Source: Kazachstania africana CBS 2517 (taxonomy: Eukaryota; Ascomycota; Saccharomycetes; Saccharomycetales; Saccharomycetaceae). Taken from it: DNA of 64,000 nucleotides. Under the pieces are notes generated by a model, which was given only the letters and a program-made list of their open reading frames with translations, was not told where the DNA came from and ran no database searches. The stretch's first letter is position 1; the number at the start of each line of letters is the position of its first letter. This document shows, one piece after another, positions 41,243 through 51,597 of this stretch. The stretch is taken from NCBI RefSeq assembly GCF_000304475.1, contig NC_018947.1:572453-636452 (forward strand), written 5' to 3'. A program made the position numbers and the translations under genes.

Positions 41243-42777
41243 ATTTGGTTCTTGAATTTCTTTCTGGTGAGATGTGAAAAAAAAAGTGAGAACTAAGAAA
41301 TTTCAATTCATTTTGTTAGACTATAAGCTTATATAATGAAGATGAGAAAGAATGAAACTTTTCTGAATACCCAAAGAAAATTTTTAAAGGGGGGGGGGAA
41401 AAAAGGAAGGAAAGGCTGAGAGAGAAGACCGTTTCTTTTTTGGGCATTCTGAGAATGGAAAAAAGTCGAACGATTTTGACCGGATGTGGTAACTATTGCT
41501 AAAATAAGGAATGCAGTTTCCATAAACAGGCAGTTACATTCCACATGGAGTTTCCCAAAGGGGAAGGAGATAATTTTCAGCTGCTCGAAATTTCCGTTTT
41601 GGGAAAACACCGATGCTACCGCCACACCATGAGTGGCGGGGTAAACGTATTTCGCAGTCTCAAGAAATATTTTTGAGTATTGCTTATATCAGAATGGAAT
41701 GTGGTGGGGATCAGTGATAGATGGATTGTGTTCTGGAGTAAGTAGCATGTTACATATACCATGTAGTTTGCGATGCTGCACGTGATGAATGAGTGCAATG
41801 TAACTCGCACGCCGTGCAGGGAAGGGCTGTGTGATTACTGCCTAGCCGGGGAAGGCAGGGTAATAATAGTCTTCGTTTTCTAAGCGGCTATTTTCCATTT
41901 GGTGCTTAGAAAACGAAAGACGCGGGAGAGGAACACAAAGAATTTTCTATGGGAAGAGGAAGAGCATAGAAATATTCTTTGAGTACCGAGCGATTTATTT
42001 GTTGTGGCATTCCTAGCACTGCAAGATTTGCATATAAAATAGAACTCCGTAGGTCGCTAGATCCAGCTATTGTGGATGGCTATGCTCTCTTGGGTACACA
42101 ACGCACAAAGGAAATCATTGTGCTCTACTACAAAAACACATACGTTTGTTGTATATACAACACCATTGATATGATCTTTGATACAACAGAATTTAGTTTG
42201 TTGTATGGGTTGTGCCAATTGTTCAATGTATGAAACCTACATCTGTACATTGCATATCGAGTCTAAGCACTATTATGCGTATCATTGCGCTTCAATGAGG
42301 AATATTTCAATGCACTAAAAAATGATTGAAGATCATCCGCGGAATGTAAATAAATTTGAATGCTCAAATTTCCCCCGGCGGCTACGAAGAAATTATCTCG
42401 AGCGCAGTCTTGTCTTCTTGGGATAAAAACTGGCAAATGGGAAGACAAAGTTGCTACGGGATAATACAGACCCCCGTGGAATGGATGTAGCCGTCAATCA
42501 CCTATTGTTTTTCTCACATACAGCAGTTTCTCAGAATGACGTTCCTATTCCAGTGACGACTACCAGAGAAAATAACGCATAAAAATGATTTCTACGGTAT
42601 TACCCGCCCCCTAACAAAGCTTTCAGCACCAAGAATTATCAAATGGCCCACGGTTCGTGAGATACGACGATACAAATTGAAAATCTATTTAGTTTATTCA
42701 TCTCTAGTTATAACATCAACTACTAATAACTCATCTATGGGATTATATCAAACATATACGTACCTCTCAGTCTTCTT
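41243..42777. promoter_or_regulatory. Divergent eEF3 / SIW14 intergenic with a 14-base inverted repeat
   Basis: 1.53 kb, no credible gene. Positions 41872-41885 (TTCGTTTTCTAAGC) and 41904-41917 form a perfect 14-base inverted repeat with an 18-base spacer, able to form a hairpin or bind a dimeric factor. A G9 run lies near 41390-41400 in a purine-rich region. I looked for Rap1 sites expected for eEF3 and did not find a full consensus. A GC-richer tract around 42370-42480 (CCCCCGGCGG, CCCCCGTGG) stands out from the AT-rich surroundings. Confidence 0.35.
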
Positions 42778-43371
42778 ATGACAGACTATGATAACAATAA
42801 CGAAGAAGATAAAGACGATCTGTTCGTCTCAGCAGAACATAAATTGCTATCTTTAAATGAATCTTTAGAAATTGTACCACCAGAAAATTTTAGTCATGTA
42901 GTGGGTCAAATTTATAGAAGTAGTTTCCCCAGATTAGAAAATTTTAAATTCTTAAAAGAAAGACTCAATTTAAAATCAGTTTTAGTCTTAATACCTGAAG
43001 ATTATCCACAGGAAAATTTAAATTTCTTAACAGATTCTAAAATTAAACTATTTCAAGTCGGTATGAGTGGTAATAAAGAACCATTCGTCAACATTCCTTC
43101 GAATTTACTAACTAAAGCTCTAGAAATTACAATCAATCCAGAAAATCATCCAATCTTAATTCATTGTAATCGTGGTAAACACAGAACTGGTTGTCTCATA
43201 GGTTGTATAAGAAAATTACAAATGTGGTCATTAACTATGATCTTCGATGAATATAGAAGATTCGCTTTCCCAAAGGCAAGAGCACTAGATCAACAATTTA
43301 TTGAAATGTACGATGATAATGAAATAAAAAAAATTGCAAAAAAAAATAATTGGTTACCTTTACAATGGTAA
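42778..43371 (+). CDS. SIW14: Siw14 inositol-pyrophosphate phosphatase
   Basis: Member of the plant-and-fungi atypical dual-specificity phosphatase family; S. cerevisiae Siw14 removes the 5-beta phosphate of 5-InsP7. The CX5R active site is HCNRGKHRTG, with Cys130 and Arg136, and the extra Lys/His between them is typical of this family. It ends NNWLPLQW, as in S. cerevisiae. The protein is 197 residues against 281 in S. cerevisiae; the missing part is the variable acidic N-terminus, and the upstream DNA shows no coding extension. The remaining N-terminus is still Asp/Glu/Asn-rich (TDYDNNNEEDKDD). It converges on KTR5 with about 33 bases between the stops, so the two 3' UTRs must overlap. Confidence 0.95.
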   Translation: MTDYDNNNEEDKDDLFVSAEHKLLSLNESLEIVPPENFSHVVGQIYRSSFPRLENFKFLKERLNLKSVLVLIPEDYPQENLNFLTDSKIKLFQVGMSGNKEPFVNIPSNLLTKALEITINPENHPILIHCNRGKHRTGCLIGCIRKLQMWSLTMIFDEYRRFAFPKARALDQQFIEMYDDNEIKKIAKKNNWLPLQW

Positions 43372-43404
43372 TCCAAAAAACGTATATAGAATATATTCAA
43401 ATAA

Positions 43405-44985
43405 TTAATCAAGATCCTTAATGAAATCTTTTCTTATAGAATTGAAAATTTCTTTGGGATTATGCGTAGCTTTTCTCGTGAGATTTGGATCGTCTAAATG
43501 TGTCAAATCTAACCATTTGTTCAAACACAATGAATTGTTATCCTCAACTTCTCTCATCTTGGGACATCTACATCGACATCCACTGCCTACTTCAGATTCT
43601 CTATCGTATTTTACTGAGTTCCAGAAATACTTACCTCGACGATTCCATCTACTCTCATTTGGTTCATACTTAAATTCATTCATACCAGGCGCATTCTTGG
43701 GACAATGCTGTAACGTAGAATGTCGATATCCAATGTCTCTAAAATAATGCACATCGGTAACATTCAACACGAGACTCAATCCAAGTGAATGCACAGGAGC
43801 ATCTCCCCATCTCTCTTCCCAAAACCCATGTTGCTCTTCTAAGAACTTGAAATAATCATTGTAAATATCATTGTTAAAGATATCAACTTTGGCAATTTCA
43901 AAATTCGACCAAAAATGACAAAGATTATACTCTTGATTTTCAAATTTATCCTCTACAATAGGCACCTTGGACTGTGCTCTATCAATCAATCTTCTTAACG
44001 ATTCAAGGTTATATTCATACGTTTCAGGCGTCTCCATAATGTAATCAATGGCAACTTTTTCTGAAATTCTACCCATTATATCACTCTCATAATTTACCCA
44101 CCTGGCTAGATCTTCAAATTCATCCTCTGTTTCAACGTCTAATATGTTATAATCATACGTAAACATTTTCCAAAGACTCCCCACGGTAATATTCTTCTCT
44201 TTAATGTAACTCATACTGGATCTAAATAAATTTGGCACCGTCCAATAAATTTCAGGTATCACTATGGTAAATGCATACTTCTTACCATGCTTGGACATCT
44301 CTAGGAATGGATCATACGACAAATCACAGAAAAATTCTACGTTTGGCTCAATTCTCCAATACCATTCGAACTGAGAAACTAATTCATGTTGATAAAATTT
44401 ACCGGAATAATATCTACACATCTTATGATACGTTTCCAGATTACCATAGTAAATGCCACGATCACCTTGGTCTTCAATATGTTCCTCATACTTGATACGA
44501 TCGGCTTCATCAATTGGGATATCCCAATCTTGAGGGTCTACAAGCCCAAAATATGCCTGAGAAGATATCACTTCATTGATCGCATTCTGAAATTCATCTG
44601 TAAACTCATCATTGTTTAAGAAAACGTATGGATAATGGAACCACTGGTTGAAATGTGATTCTATACTTTCTATTGTGGAGATGACCTCGTATAATTCTTC
44701 ATTTCTTGTCAACATAACAAATGTTGCATTTTGTTTGACGTACATGGGATTTCGTAAATATTCATTAGTGTCTACACAACCCCTATAGAATGTGGAATCA
44801 TGTTTAGAATCTGTATTTTGAGCCGAGTTCAATATCAGAATCTTATTCTGAATTTCTGATCCTGTATCTGTATAAATAACGATTGGGACAGTTATGAAAA
44901 ATGCAATAACAAAACAGATGACCAGAGGATTCAAGTCCTCGATGTAGTTCTGAATTCTATACAAACTACGTCGTAGCGTTGCCAT
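43405..44985 (-). CDS. KTR5: Mannosyltransferase of the KRE2/MNT1 family (Ktr5)
   Basis: Type II Golgi membrane protein of glycosyltransferase family 15; transfers mannose from GDP-mannose to protein glycans. 526 residues (S. cerevisiae Ktr5 522). A short cytoplasmic tail is followed by one signal anchor (about residues 20-41, LVICFVIAFFITVPIVIYT). The lumenal domain has the family motifs FVMLTRNEELYEVISTIES, YPYVFLNNDEFTDEF, the nucleophile-region YYSGKFY, FEWYWRIEPNVEFFCD (DxD-like metal/substrate site) and CHFWSNFEIAKVDIF. The KTR5/KTR7 ohnologue pair makes the choice of name slightly uncertain; the YNL029C neighbourhood favours KTR5. Confidence 0.93.
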   Translation of the reverse strand: MATLRRSLYRIQNYIEDLNPLVICFVIAFFITVPIVIYTDTGSEIQNKILILNSAQNTDSKHDSTFYRGCVDTNEYLRNPMYVKQNATFVMLTRNEELYEVISTIESIESHFNQWFHYPYVFLNNDEFTDEFQNAINEVISSQAYFGLVDPQDWDIPIDEADRIKYEEHIEDQGDRGIYYGNLETYHKMCRYYSGKFYQHELVSQFEWYWRIEPNVEFFCDLSYDPFLEMSKHGKKYAFTIVIPEIYWTVPNLFRSSMSYIKEKNITVGSLWKMFTYDYNILDVETEDEFEDLARWVNYESDIMGRISEKVAIDYIMETPETYEYNLESLRRLIDRAQSKVPIVEDKFENQEYNLCHFWSNFEIAKVDIFNNDIYNDYFKFLEEQHGFWEERWGDAPVHSLGLSLVLNVTDVHYFRDIGYRHSTLQHCPKNAPGMNEFKYEPNESRWNRRGKYFWNSVKYDRESEVGSGCRCRCPKMREVEDNNSLCLNKWLDLTHLDDPNLTRKATHNPKEIFNSIRKDFIKDLD

Positions 44986-45378
44986 ATGATGATGATGATG
45001 TGTTGGAAATGTGTGGAGTTTTTCGAAGCAACGCTACTAAGATGCCAAGACTTTTAAATTTTTTTTCTTATGTAACGAGAGTGAAAAAGAAACGAAAATA
45101 CGAGGATGTTCGAGTCGAGAGGACTATTCCTCGAGCCAAAGATCATAAACATGTTGTAGAATGTATGAGAAGTACAAAAAAGCCAAGAATATGTAGTGTA
45201 AGACCTCCTGTAATGTCGGCAGACAATGTAGTTATGTAAGCTTTATTGTTGATATCAAAACTAATTTTTTTTTTTCAGTAGAGCTCATCGCGAATTTTGT
45301 AAATAAGATGGAAAATCAGCAATCAGGTCAAAGTAGTGAGAAAGATACATGGCCAGAGCCAGTTTCGCCGTTTGAAAA
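44986..45378. promoter_or_regulatory. Divergent KTR5 / TRM12 intergenic; overlapping upstream ORF before TRM12
   Basis: 393 bases. A 26-codon upstream ORF (45308-45388) starts MENQQSGQSSEKDTW and overlaps the TRM12 ATG (45379) in another frame. If it is on the transcript it should depress TRM12 translation. A T11-CAG tract (about 45266-45279) resembles a 3' splice site, but no proper branch site precedes it. A 66-codon open frame from an ATG near 45042 is Lys/Arg-rich but matches nothing I know. Confidence 0.35.
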
Positions 45379-46605
45379 ATGCCATTAGAGATAGTTGTTA
45401 ATGATGCCAGAGATATTAAGAAGACTAAGACGAGATTGGAGGAGGAAGGATTGTTTGTGAAGCCCATCTATAGAGATGGGGAGCTGAGTATTATAAAGAC
45501 CAAAATAGAATCTCAGGACATCTTGGAGGGGATGTTTCCACGTATGAAATTTAGACACTATCTTCTCGATGGCAAAAGCAATGAAAGTAATAATATGGAG
45601 GAACCAAGAGATATATTGACGTTTACAAAGAATTATTTTCGGACAACATTGACGGATGAAGACATGGAAACGTTGCTGGACCATGTCCCATTGAAGTACT
45701 CCATCTACCCTCCAATACTTTTATTGAACAATTCAGAGAAGAGATCTTTCCAAAACGAAGCGTTTCAAATGATCTTAGTGAAAAACAATGTCAATGTCAA
45801 CAAGTTCTATACGGAATTATTAAAATTTTTACGAGTGAAATTTATCTTTGCAAATAAGCCCATTCTAAACCAGGACGTATTACGTCAACCTCACAATTTA
45901 GTGAGATTATTCTCACTGGATGACTCAGTAAGGGACGAATCCATATGGTGTGAACTGAAGCAGAATGGGATCTGGCAGGTTTGGAACCCTTGCTTTACGA
46001 TGTTCTCTAGAGGAAACGTCAAAGAGAAGAAACGAGTGCTCGACACGTTTGAAGACATCAAAGGCAACGATGTAGTAGACCTCTACTGTGGGATTGGATA
46101 TTTCAGTTTCAGTTATCTAAAACGTGGATGTCGTTACTTTTTTGGGTTTGACTTGAACCAATGGAGTATAAACGGATTCCACAAAGGGTTACAACTCAAT
46201 AAACTCGATAAGGGGTCGAGCTGTTACGTGTTCCAAGAGACTAACGAGATGAGTCTCTCCAGAATTGCACACTTCAGAGAAACTCAAAATAACAATGCGC
46301 TACTCAGAATTAGGCACATCAACCTGGGATTATTGCCGTCCAGCAAGCAAGGGTGGCCAGTGGCCCTCAACTTAATCTCGCAGCACCATGACTGGGAATC
46401 CTGTCCCAAAGTGACACTACACATCCATGAAAACGTGCATTCGGAAGCCATCAACGACAACTCCTTTGCAAGATCCACCGTCCAAACGCTTCAAACTCTC
46501 AACGCCCTCTACCAATACACTGACACACACCTCGAGCGCATCAAGACGTTTGCTCCAGACGTCTGGCACGTCTGCCTCGACATCGACGTCTCTCTCTCAG
46601 CCTGA
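45379..46605 (+). CDS. TRM12: tRNA wybutosine-synthesis aminocarboxypropyl transferase Trm12 (Tyw2)
   Basis: Third enzyme of wybutosine synthesis at G37 of tRNA-Phe: transfers the 3-amino-3-carboxypropyl group of SAM to the tricyclic base. 408 residues (S. cerevisiae 462). The start MPLEIVVNDARD aligns with S. cerevisiae MAIEFLVNDSR, supporting this ATG. The SAM-binding Rossmann core is VVDLYCGIGYFSFSYLKRG, then FFGFDLNQWSINGFHKGLQLN; the family motif INLGLLPSSKQGWPVAL is present. The last ~250 codons are noticeably GC-richer with many CTC/GCC/ACG codons, unlike its neighbours. S. cerevisiae TRM12 (YML005W) is elsewhere, so the location is lineage-specific. Confidence 0.93.
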   Translation: MPLEIVVNDARDIKKTKTRLEEEGLFVKPIYRDGELSIIKTKIESQDILEGMFPRMKFRHYLLDGKSNESNNMEEPRDILTFTKNYFRTTLTDEDMETLLDHVPLKYSIYPPILLLNNSEKRSFQNEAFQMILVKNNVNVNKFYTELLKFLRVKFIFANKPILNQDVLRQPHNLVRLFSLDDSVRDESIWCELKQNGIWQVWNPCFTMFSRGNVKEKKRVLDTFEDIKGNDVVDLYCGIGYFSFSYLKRGCRYFFGFDLNQWSINGFHKGLQLNKLDKGSSCYVFQETNEMSLSRIAHFRETQNNNALLRIRHINLGLLPSSKQGWPVALNLISQHHDWESCPKVTLHIHENVHSEAINDNSFARSTVQTLQTLNALYQYTDTHLERIKTFAPDVWHVCLDIDVSLSA

Positions 46606-47127
46606 AAGTGAGAAGGTCCCCGTTACCCAGCCGTCATTCCGAGGCGAAGCCCTGCCGGAACCAAAAAAAAGCAAAGAGAATTTACCTCACGGGGAAACTA
46701 TTACCGGAAATAGACAAGGCACACTTTCCTAATTAGGAACGTAATCTGCAATTTAGCAGACTTGCAATACTCAGGTCTCTTTCTCTCTTGGTCACGGCAC
46801 CCGAGGATTGCTGCTCTTACAGTTGCTTTGCTCCCACACCTTTGGATGCCAAGCAGTACTGCTGCATCGCTGCACTGATGCTGCCCATCCACCTTGACTT
46901 CAATATGTTCCGATGATGGTGATATGAATCTTGACAGAGCGACAAAAAGATAAATTTTATTTCAGTGCAAAGTTTGGTAAGCAAGTTCAATATATATATT
47001 TAGAGATATATATATAGAACCTTCCTTATAGGTCTTATTAGTTGTGTTTAAAGGAACGTACTTTACTATACAGAGTATTTTTTTAGCCTTATTAATTCTT
47101 CCAAGCTTCTTTTCCAAGTTCGAAACT
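46606..47127. promoter_or_regulatory. TRM12 3' flank and CRZ1 promoter
   Basis: 522 bases. The left part (46606-46900) is GC-rich and continues the composition of the TRM12 end. A frame offset from TRM12 stays open over 46427-46732, but I treat it as a composition effect. The right part is AT-rich, with TATATATATT at about 46990-46999 and a second TATATATATA near 47008-47017, the likely CRZ1 TATA region. Confidence 0.4.
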
Positions 47128-48687
47128 ATGTCTCAGGACAACAAATATAATAATAATCTGTTTAAAACAGAGAGAGACGATCTAGGACACATGCTTTCTA
47201 GTGCGCCAGATGGGTTTGATAAAATGGAAGAAACTCTTCTGAATCAGTTTTTAGAGGAAACTAATCCGGATCATCCGTTAAATCCATTATCAACTGACTA
47301 CAATACCGAAAATTTGGGTATAAATAACGATATCTTATTTTCACCATCCAGTGACTCGAATAACTCCCCACAACTCGTACAGACTCCAACTTTCATAGTA
47401 GAAAATCACGATCAGTCTCATTTAAATGTCAATAAAAATGTTAAAAGTCTCACTATAAATAGTGATATTCGTGCACCTACTTTGGCTCCTGCTACACAGT
47501 ATCTGTCTCCACGATCAGCCCATTCAACTGATAATCAAAATAGTTATTCCAGTGATGTCGACTCTGATTTTAATAACATCTCTACAGCTCTATCACCTTC
47601 CGTATCGGCATCATCATATTTATCTGATAACGATGATCTTTTGAGTGTTTATTCAAATAATAGTTTTGCATCGTCTTCGAATTTACTTCCCGTAAATTCA
47701 CACGGTTATAAACATGTTGCCAATTTGAGTGATTTGGATCAAATATTAGGTGATTCCATCACTTTATTAGATAACGATTTCGATTTCGCTACTATGACCA
47801 CTTTACAAAATGATAAAGTTAACCCAGTTAGTAACAATACACCACCGATGATCTCAGTACAGGAATTCAAAGAACAGTCTACGAGTACGACGAATCATGA
47901 CATCAATACTAATAAAGAGCTTTTGCAAATGGGAAGTGAACTGATATTAAAATTCGAAAATATGAAAAATCCAAATTTATTAAATGCCTCTGCTATCCAT
48001 GAAGAAATGTTAACTGGTAGAAAAGTAAGAAGGAAAAGTATAAGCAGACAAAATAGTACATCTTCAAGAAGTAGAAGCAGATCGAGAAGGAAATCAAGCA
48101 GTACAATGTCTCAGGATGAAAAGGCAAGATCAATAAGTGCCAATAGAGCCAAATTATTGGAAATGGCTGATTTAGCCATCGATGATGACGATGACAATCA
48201 AAATGCTATCAGTAATGATGAAATGGATATCTATGTTAAATTAGAAGAAGAAAATAACGAAATACCGCCAAATTTGGATATTAGAAAAACGAACTCGAAA
48301 AAGAATCCTCAATTGTACACTTGTGAAGTCTGCGACAAGAAATTCACACGACCTTACAATCTAAAATCTCATCTGAGAACACACACTAATGAAAGACCAT
48401 TTGCCTGCACCATATGTGGTAAAGCATTCGCAAGACAGCACGATAGAAAGAGACACGAAGACTTACATTCCGGCAAGAAAAGATACGCATGTGGTGGTAA
48501 ATTGAAAAGCGGCATACCGTGGGGTTGTGGTAAGAAATTTGCTAGAAGTGACGCTCTCGGTAGACATTTCAAGACAGATTGTGGTAGAAAATGTATTGCT
48601 CCATTATACGAAGAAGCAGCTCAAGAGAAAGCCTTTAATGAAAACAATACCACCGAGACTGATACCCTCGCCAATCTCAATGGTTAA
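47128..48687 (+). CDS. CRZ1: Calcineurin-responsive zinc-finger transcription factor Crz1
   Basis: Calcineurin dephosphorylates Crz1 on calcium signals, driving it into the nucleus to activate stress and cell-wall genes. 519 residues from the ATG at 47128 (an upstream in-frame GTG is not used); S. cerevisiae 678, the difference lying in the low-complexity N-terminal half. Two classical C2H2 fingers ([20 protein letters not shown] and [20 protein letters not shown], about residues 397-450) and a third irregular finger ([19 protein letters not shown]) match Crz1. A calcineurin-docking PxIxIT-type motif is visible as PMISVQ, compared with PIISIQ in S. cerevisiae. A Ser/Arg-rich segment ([20 protein letters not shown]) precedes the fingers and may serve nuclear import and phosphorylation. 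Adjacent to SAM50 as YNL026/027. Confidence 0.95.
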   Translation: MSQDNKYNNNLFKTERDDLGHMLSSAPDGFDKMEETLLNQFLEETNPDHPLNPLSTDYNTENLGINNDILFSPSSDSNNSPQLVQTPTFIVENHDQSHLNVNKNVKSLTINSDIRAPTLAPATQYLSPRSAHSTDNQNSYSSDVDSDFNNISTALSPSVSASSYLSDNDDLLSVYSNNSFASSSNLLPVNSHGYKHVANLSDLDQILGDSITLLDNDFDFATMTTLQNDKVNPVSNNTPPMISVQEFKEQSTSTTNHDINTNKELLQMGSELILKFENMKNPNLLNASAIHEEMLTGRKVRRKSISRQNSTSSRSRSRSRRKSSSTMSQDEKARSISANRAKLLEMADLAIDDDDDNQNAISNDEMDIYVKLEEENNEIPPNLDIRKTNSKKNPQLYTCEVCDKKFTRPYNLKSHLRTHTNERPFACTICGKAFARQHDRKRHEDLHSGKKRYACGGKLKSGIPWGCGKKFARSDALGRHFKTDCGRKCIAPLYEEAAQEKAFNENNTTETDTLANLNG

Positions 48688-48863
48688 TTATTCGTCTAAT
48701 GCATATATGTATAAATGTATGTATGCTATATGTAATATTTTTTTAATTTAAATATTACCTGTACTTTTAATATTAATGAATTCGCTACTAATTGAAAAAA
48801 AATGATGATCATATGGAAAGATTTAGACTAGTTTGAATGTTATAACCAAGAGAAGCCTTTACC

Positions 48864-50252
48864 ATGTCCACGGACTCCGCTTCTCGTAATCATGAAACAA
48901 CTACACCCATTTCACAACAATACATTCAACAATTGTTAGAAGAGAATAAAGATATTCCGATCCAAATACGAAACATTAATACAGTTTCAACAAGTAATGA
49001 AAACACTATAAAACCGGCAATTCTACAAAAATACATCGATGCTACATTAATCAAGGCGGAGACTCTATCAGATTTGTCTACAATGACGGAAACTCTAACC
49101 ACGAGACTGTTACAATCCAATTTAATAAAAAATTTACAACCTTCATTCAATACTTGTAATAATGAAAATAAACTGCCTTTATCAATAAGTTCAACATTGT
49201 ATTTTCAACCAACTCCCAAATTTACAGCTAGAACAGGGACGAATATAACAAATTCTGGCCAAGGTGATGCCTACATTTCATTTCAAAAGCGGAATTTATT
49301 TGGCTTAGAAGAAACTACTACTTTAGATTACAGACGTGACACAGGAACAAATTCAGGCTCAAATTTATCAGTAGTGCTCCCATATGGTATCAATGGTGAT
49401 CCTTTCTGGAGTAGTAAGCTTGATATTTTCGATGTGTGGAAAAATGTAGGAGTCAAAGATTTGGGTTTGTATATGGGTACAAAAAGTTGGTTTGATGCTA
49501 AGAATACTTGGAATTATGATCTTGGTTTAGAAATGGTCAAGCGAAATTTTAATCATAAATTGAATAGTAGTAAAGTTGTCTCTGACTATCTATTAATCCA
49601 GGAAGGCGAATTTTATAAAACTACTTTGAGGAGTACTATGGTATGGGATGGAAGAAATGGTAAGACTGCCCCAACCAAGGGACGTCTTTTCAAGATAAAC
49701 AATGACCTTGGATTTGGAACTAATAATTTACAATTTTGGAGACATGTTACAGAATTTAATCTGGTTAAGAGCTGGCTCAAAGATGATTTTATTACAATGA
49801 GTAATACAATTAAATTTGGTTATATCAAAAACCTAAGTCAAGATTACATTCATTTCACTGATAAATTTCAAAATGGTGGACCAAATGATATTCGTAGTTT
49901 CCAATCAATGGGTATCGGACCAAGACACAATTCATATTCACTAGGAGGAGATGCATTTTTGTCTTACGGTGTAAGTATATTTTCTAAATTACCAATCCAA
50001 AAATTTCATGATTCAAATTTTAGATTACATTGGTTCTTCAATGGTGGTAAATTAATAAATCACGACAATGCCTCAATTTGGAATTGTATGCAAAATTTAA
50101 CTATAGAAAACTCTACTTCTGCGGGCGTTGGTGTTGTATTAAGACATCCAATGGCTCGTTTTGAAATGAATTTTGCGGTTCCAATTACAGATCATCAAGA
50201 TGATTTGACAAGGAAAGGGTTCCAATTTGGTTTAGGTTTTGAGTTCTTGTAA
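48864..50252 (+). CDS. SAM50: Sam50, beta-barrel core of the mitochondrial SAM complex
   Basis: Omp85-family outer-membrane protein that folds and inserts beta-barrel precursors such as Tom40 and porin. 462 residues (S. cerevisiae 484). The N-terminal ~120 residues form the single POTRA-like domain facing the intermembrane space. The surface-antigen barrel follows, beginning SSTLYFQPTPKFTARTGTNI and ending FQFGLGFEFL with the C-terminal aromatic expected of a last beta-strand. The conserved barrel loop appears as GGPNDIRSFQSMGIGPR (VRGF-type motif RSF). No cleavable presequence is expected. Same orientation and neighbour (CRZ1) as in S. cerevisiae. Confidence 0.95.
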   Translation: MSTDSASRNHETTTPISQQYIQQLLEENKDIPIQIRNINTVSTSNENTIKPAILQKYIDATLIKAETLSDLSTMTETLTTRLLQSNLIKNLQPSFNTCNNENKLPLSISSTLYFQPTPKFTARTGTNITNSGQGDAYISFQKRNLFGLEETTTLDYRRDTGTNSGSNLSVVLPYGINGDPFWSSKLDIFDVWKNVGVKDLGLYMGTKSWFDAKNTWNYDLGLEMVKRNFNHKLNSSKVVSDYLLIQEGEFYKTTLRSTMVWDGRNGKTAPTKGRLFKINNDLGFGTNNLQFWRHVTEFNLVKSWLKDDFITMSNTIKFGYIKNLSQDYIHFTDKFQNGGPNDIRSFQSMGIGPRHNSYSLGGDAFLSYGVSIFSKLPIQKFHDSNFRLHWFFNGGKLINHDNASIWNCMQNLTIENSTSAGVGVVLRHPMARFEMNFAVPITDHQDDLTRKGFQFGLGFEFL

Positions 50253-50324
50253 GTAAATTCTTTTTCTTTGATAAAAATGCATATCAAATAAGTATATAGA
50301 ACGGGCATATTAAGTAAAAAAAAT

Positions 50325-51425
50325 TTATTCGACATTATCAGATTTCCATTCTTCATGCAATTTAATTATTTCTGGTATTATTATCTCTTCAATGTGAGTT
50401 TTGTTGAGATTCCGTTCAGGCAATTCAATCCAATAACCATCTGGACATTGAGGAGTCACGAAAACAACTTTTTTACTTCTACTTTGCAACAAATTACCAA
50501 TTACCAATTGGTGACTGTATCTTTCTAAGGCATATTTAGCTTTATCTATCAAGATATTTCTATCCGTTTCCAATTTGAAAGAAACAATCATTGCCTTGGT
50601 GGCCCAGTGACTGACTAATCTACTCAAAAATTTTGGTACAGGATCTAAATTAACGATTAATTTGCCATCTGCCGTTGTCCTCGTAGTTGTCTCACCATCT
50701 GCTTTTACATTTTCATCAGTAATCATTTTATAATCTCTACTTTGAATCTTATGTTGCGGCAATTTTGAGTATGGTACGAAGAAATCACTTACTGCAGCAG
50801 CTAGATAGAATAAACAACCACTATAATTTAATAATTGACCAACTCCTCTCAACGACCATAGATATTGGTTCACTGTGGTGAAAGGCAATAAGAGTAACTT
50901 ACGTTCTTTGTTTAAATATTTTTCATACAAAAGTTTATTCTTTAACAATACATCTTTAAATTCCTCTCTAACCTTACCTTCTTCATCAAGGTAATCAAGG
51001 AAAGTGAAATCGCTATTGTGCGTGAAAATCCTATTAAATGGAGTCAATGAGAATTCCCTATGTAAGAAAATGACACTGTACCCATGCTTTAAAAATTCTT
51101 CAGCGCTTGCAGCACCTCTTGTACCTGCAGAAAAGTTATCGATGAATCTGACTGTGTTGTTTTCTAAAGGGACGGTAGTGCCACCAGAAGTGACCAAAAC
51201 GATCTTTGAACGGTTCACTGAATGTTGATATGAAACGAATTCTTGGGCCTCTGCAATCAATTCATCCAAATATGGAGGTTTTGGGTTGGTCTGAAAATAA
51301 TAATCTTCTTCATTTGAAGTTTTTGGAGCTGGGAAAAACTCATCCTTAATGCTACGATCAATGGCATGAGATATTTCCGTAGTTGATGTATGGATATGAG
51401 TAGCAGTTCTGCGTAGAGAAGACAT
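50325..51425 (-). CDS. CAB2: Phosphopantothenoylcysteine synthetase Cab2
   Basis: Second step of coenzyme A synthesis from phosphopantothenate: ligates cysteine using nucleotide. 366 residues (S. cerevisiae Cab2 365). Motifs: IVLVTSGGTTVPLENNTVRF (nucleotide-binding glycine loop), FIDNFSAGTRGAASAEEFL, YLAAAVSDFFVPYSKLPQHK (the conserved Asn/Ala-Asp pocket region) and the Lys-containing MIVSFKLETDRNIL. S. cerevisiae CAB2 (YIL083C) lies on chromosome IX in the region paralogous to this part of XIV, so finding it between SAM50 and SSN8 fits an ancestral order retained here. It converges on SAM50 with about 70 bases between. Confidence 0.95.
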   Translation of the reverse strand: MSSLRRTATHIHTSTTEISHAIDRSIKDEFFPAPKTSNEEDYYFQTNPKPPYLDELIAEAQEFVSYQHSVNRSKIVLVTSGGTTVPLENNTVRFIDNFSAGTRGAASAEEFLKHGYSVIFLHREFSLTPFNRIFTHNSDFTFLDYLDEEGKVREEFKDVLLKNKLLYEKYLNKERKLLLLPFTTVNQYLWSLRGVGQLLNYSGCLFYLAAAVSDFFVPYSKLPQHKIQSRDYKMITDENVKADGETTTRTTADGKLIVNLDPVPKFLSRLVSHWATKAMIVSFKLETDRNILIDKAKYALERYSHQLVIGNLLQSRSKKVVFVTPQCPDGYWIELPERNLNKTHIEEIIIPEIIKLHEEWKSDNVE

Positions 51426-51597
51426 ACCGATTTCCTATAGTCTTGTGCTAATTGCTTTGGTAATAGTTTGATGACTCTTCCGCTATTTTAACCATCAATT
51501 TTTTTTTTTTTGCTGCCAACATCGGGCTTCATGCTCTTCTTCCCTTTGGCTCGTATATAAAGAGAGAAGGTATATTGGCATAGAAAATGGCTTTGAC

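Noticed and set aside
44979..45239. 86-codon open frame between KTR5 and TRM12, Lys/Arg-rich
   Set aside because: It starts at a TTG overlapping the KTR5 start codon and has no recognisable domain; the ATG-initiated part is only about 66 codons. Not supportable as a gene.
46427..46732. 101-codon open frame overlapping the end of TRM12
   Set aside because: It lies within the GC-rich island, where stop codons are rare in all frames. The product (Ser/Thr/Pro-rich) has no family features, and TRM12 in the other frame is clearly conserved.
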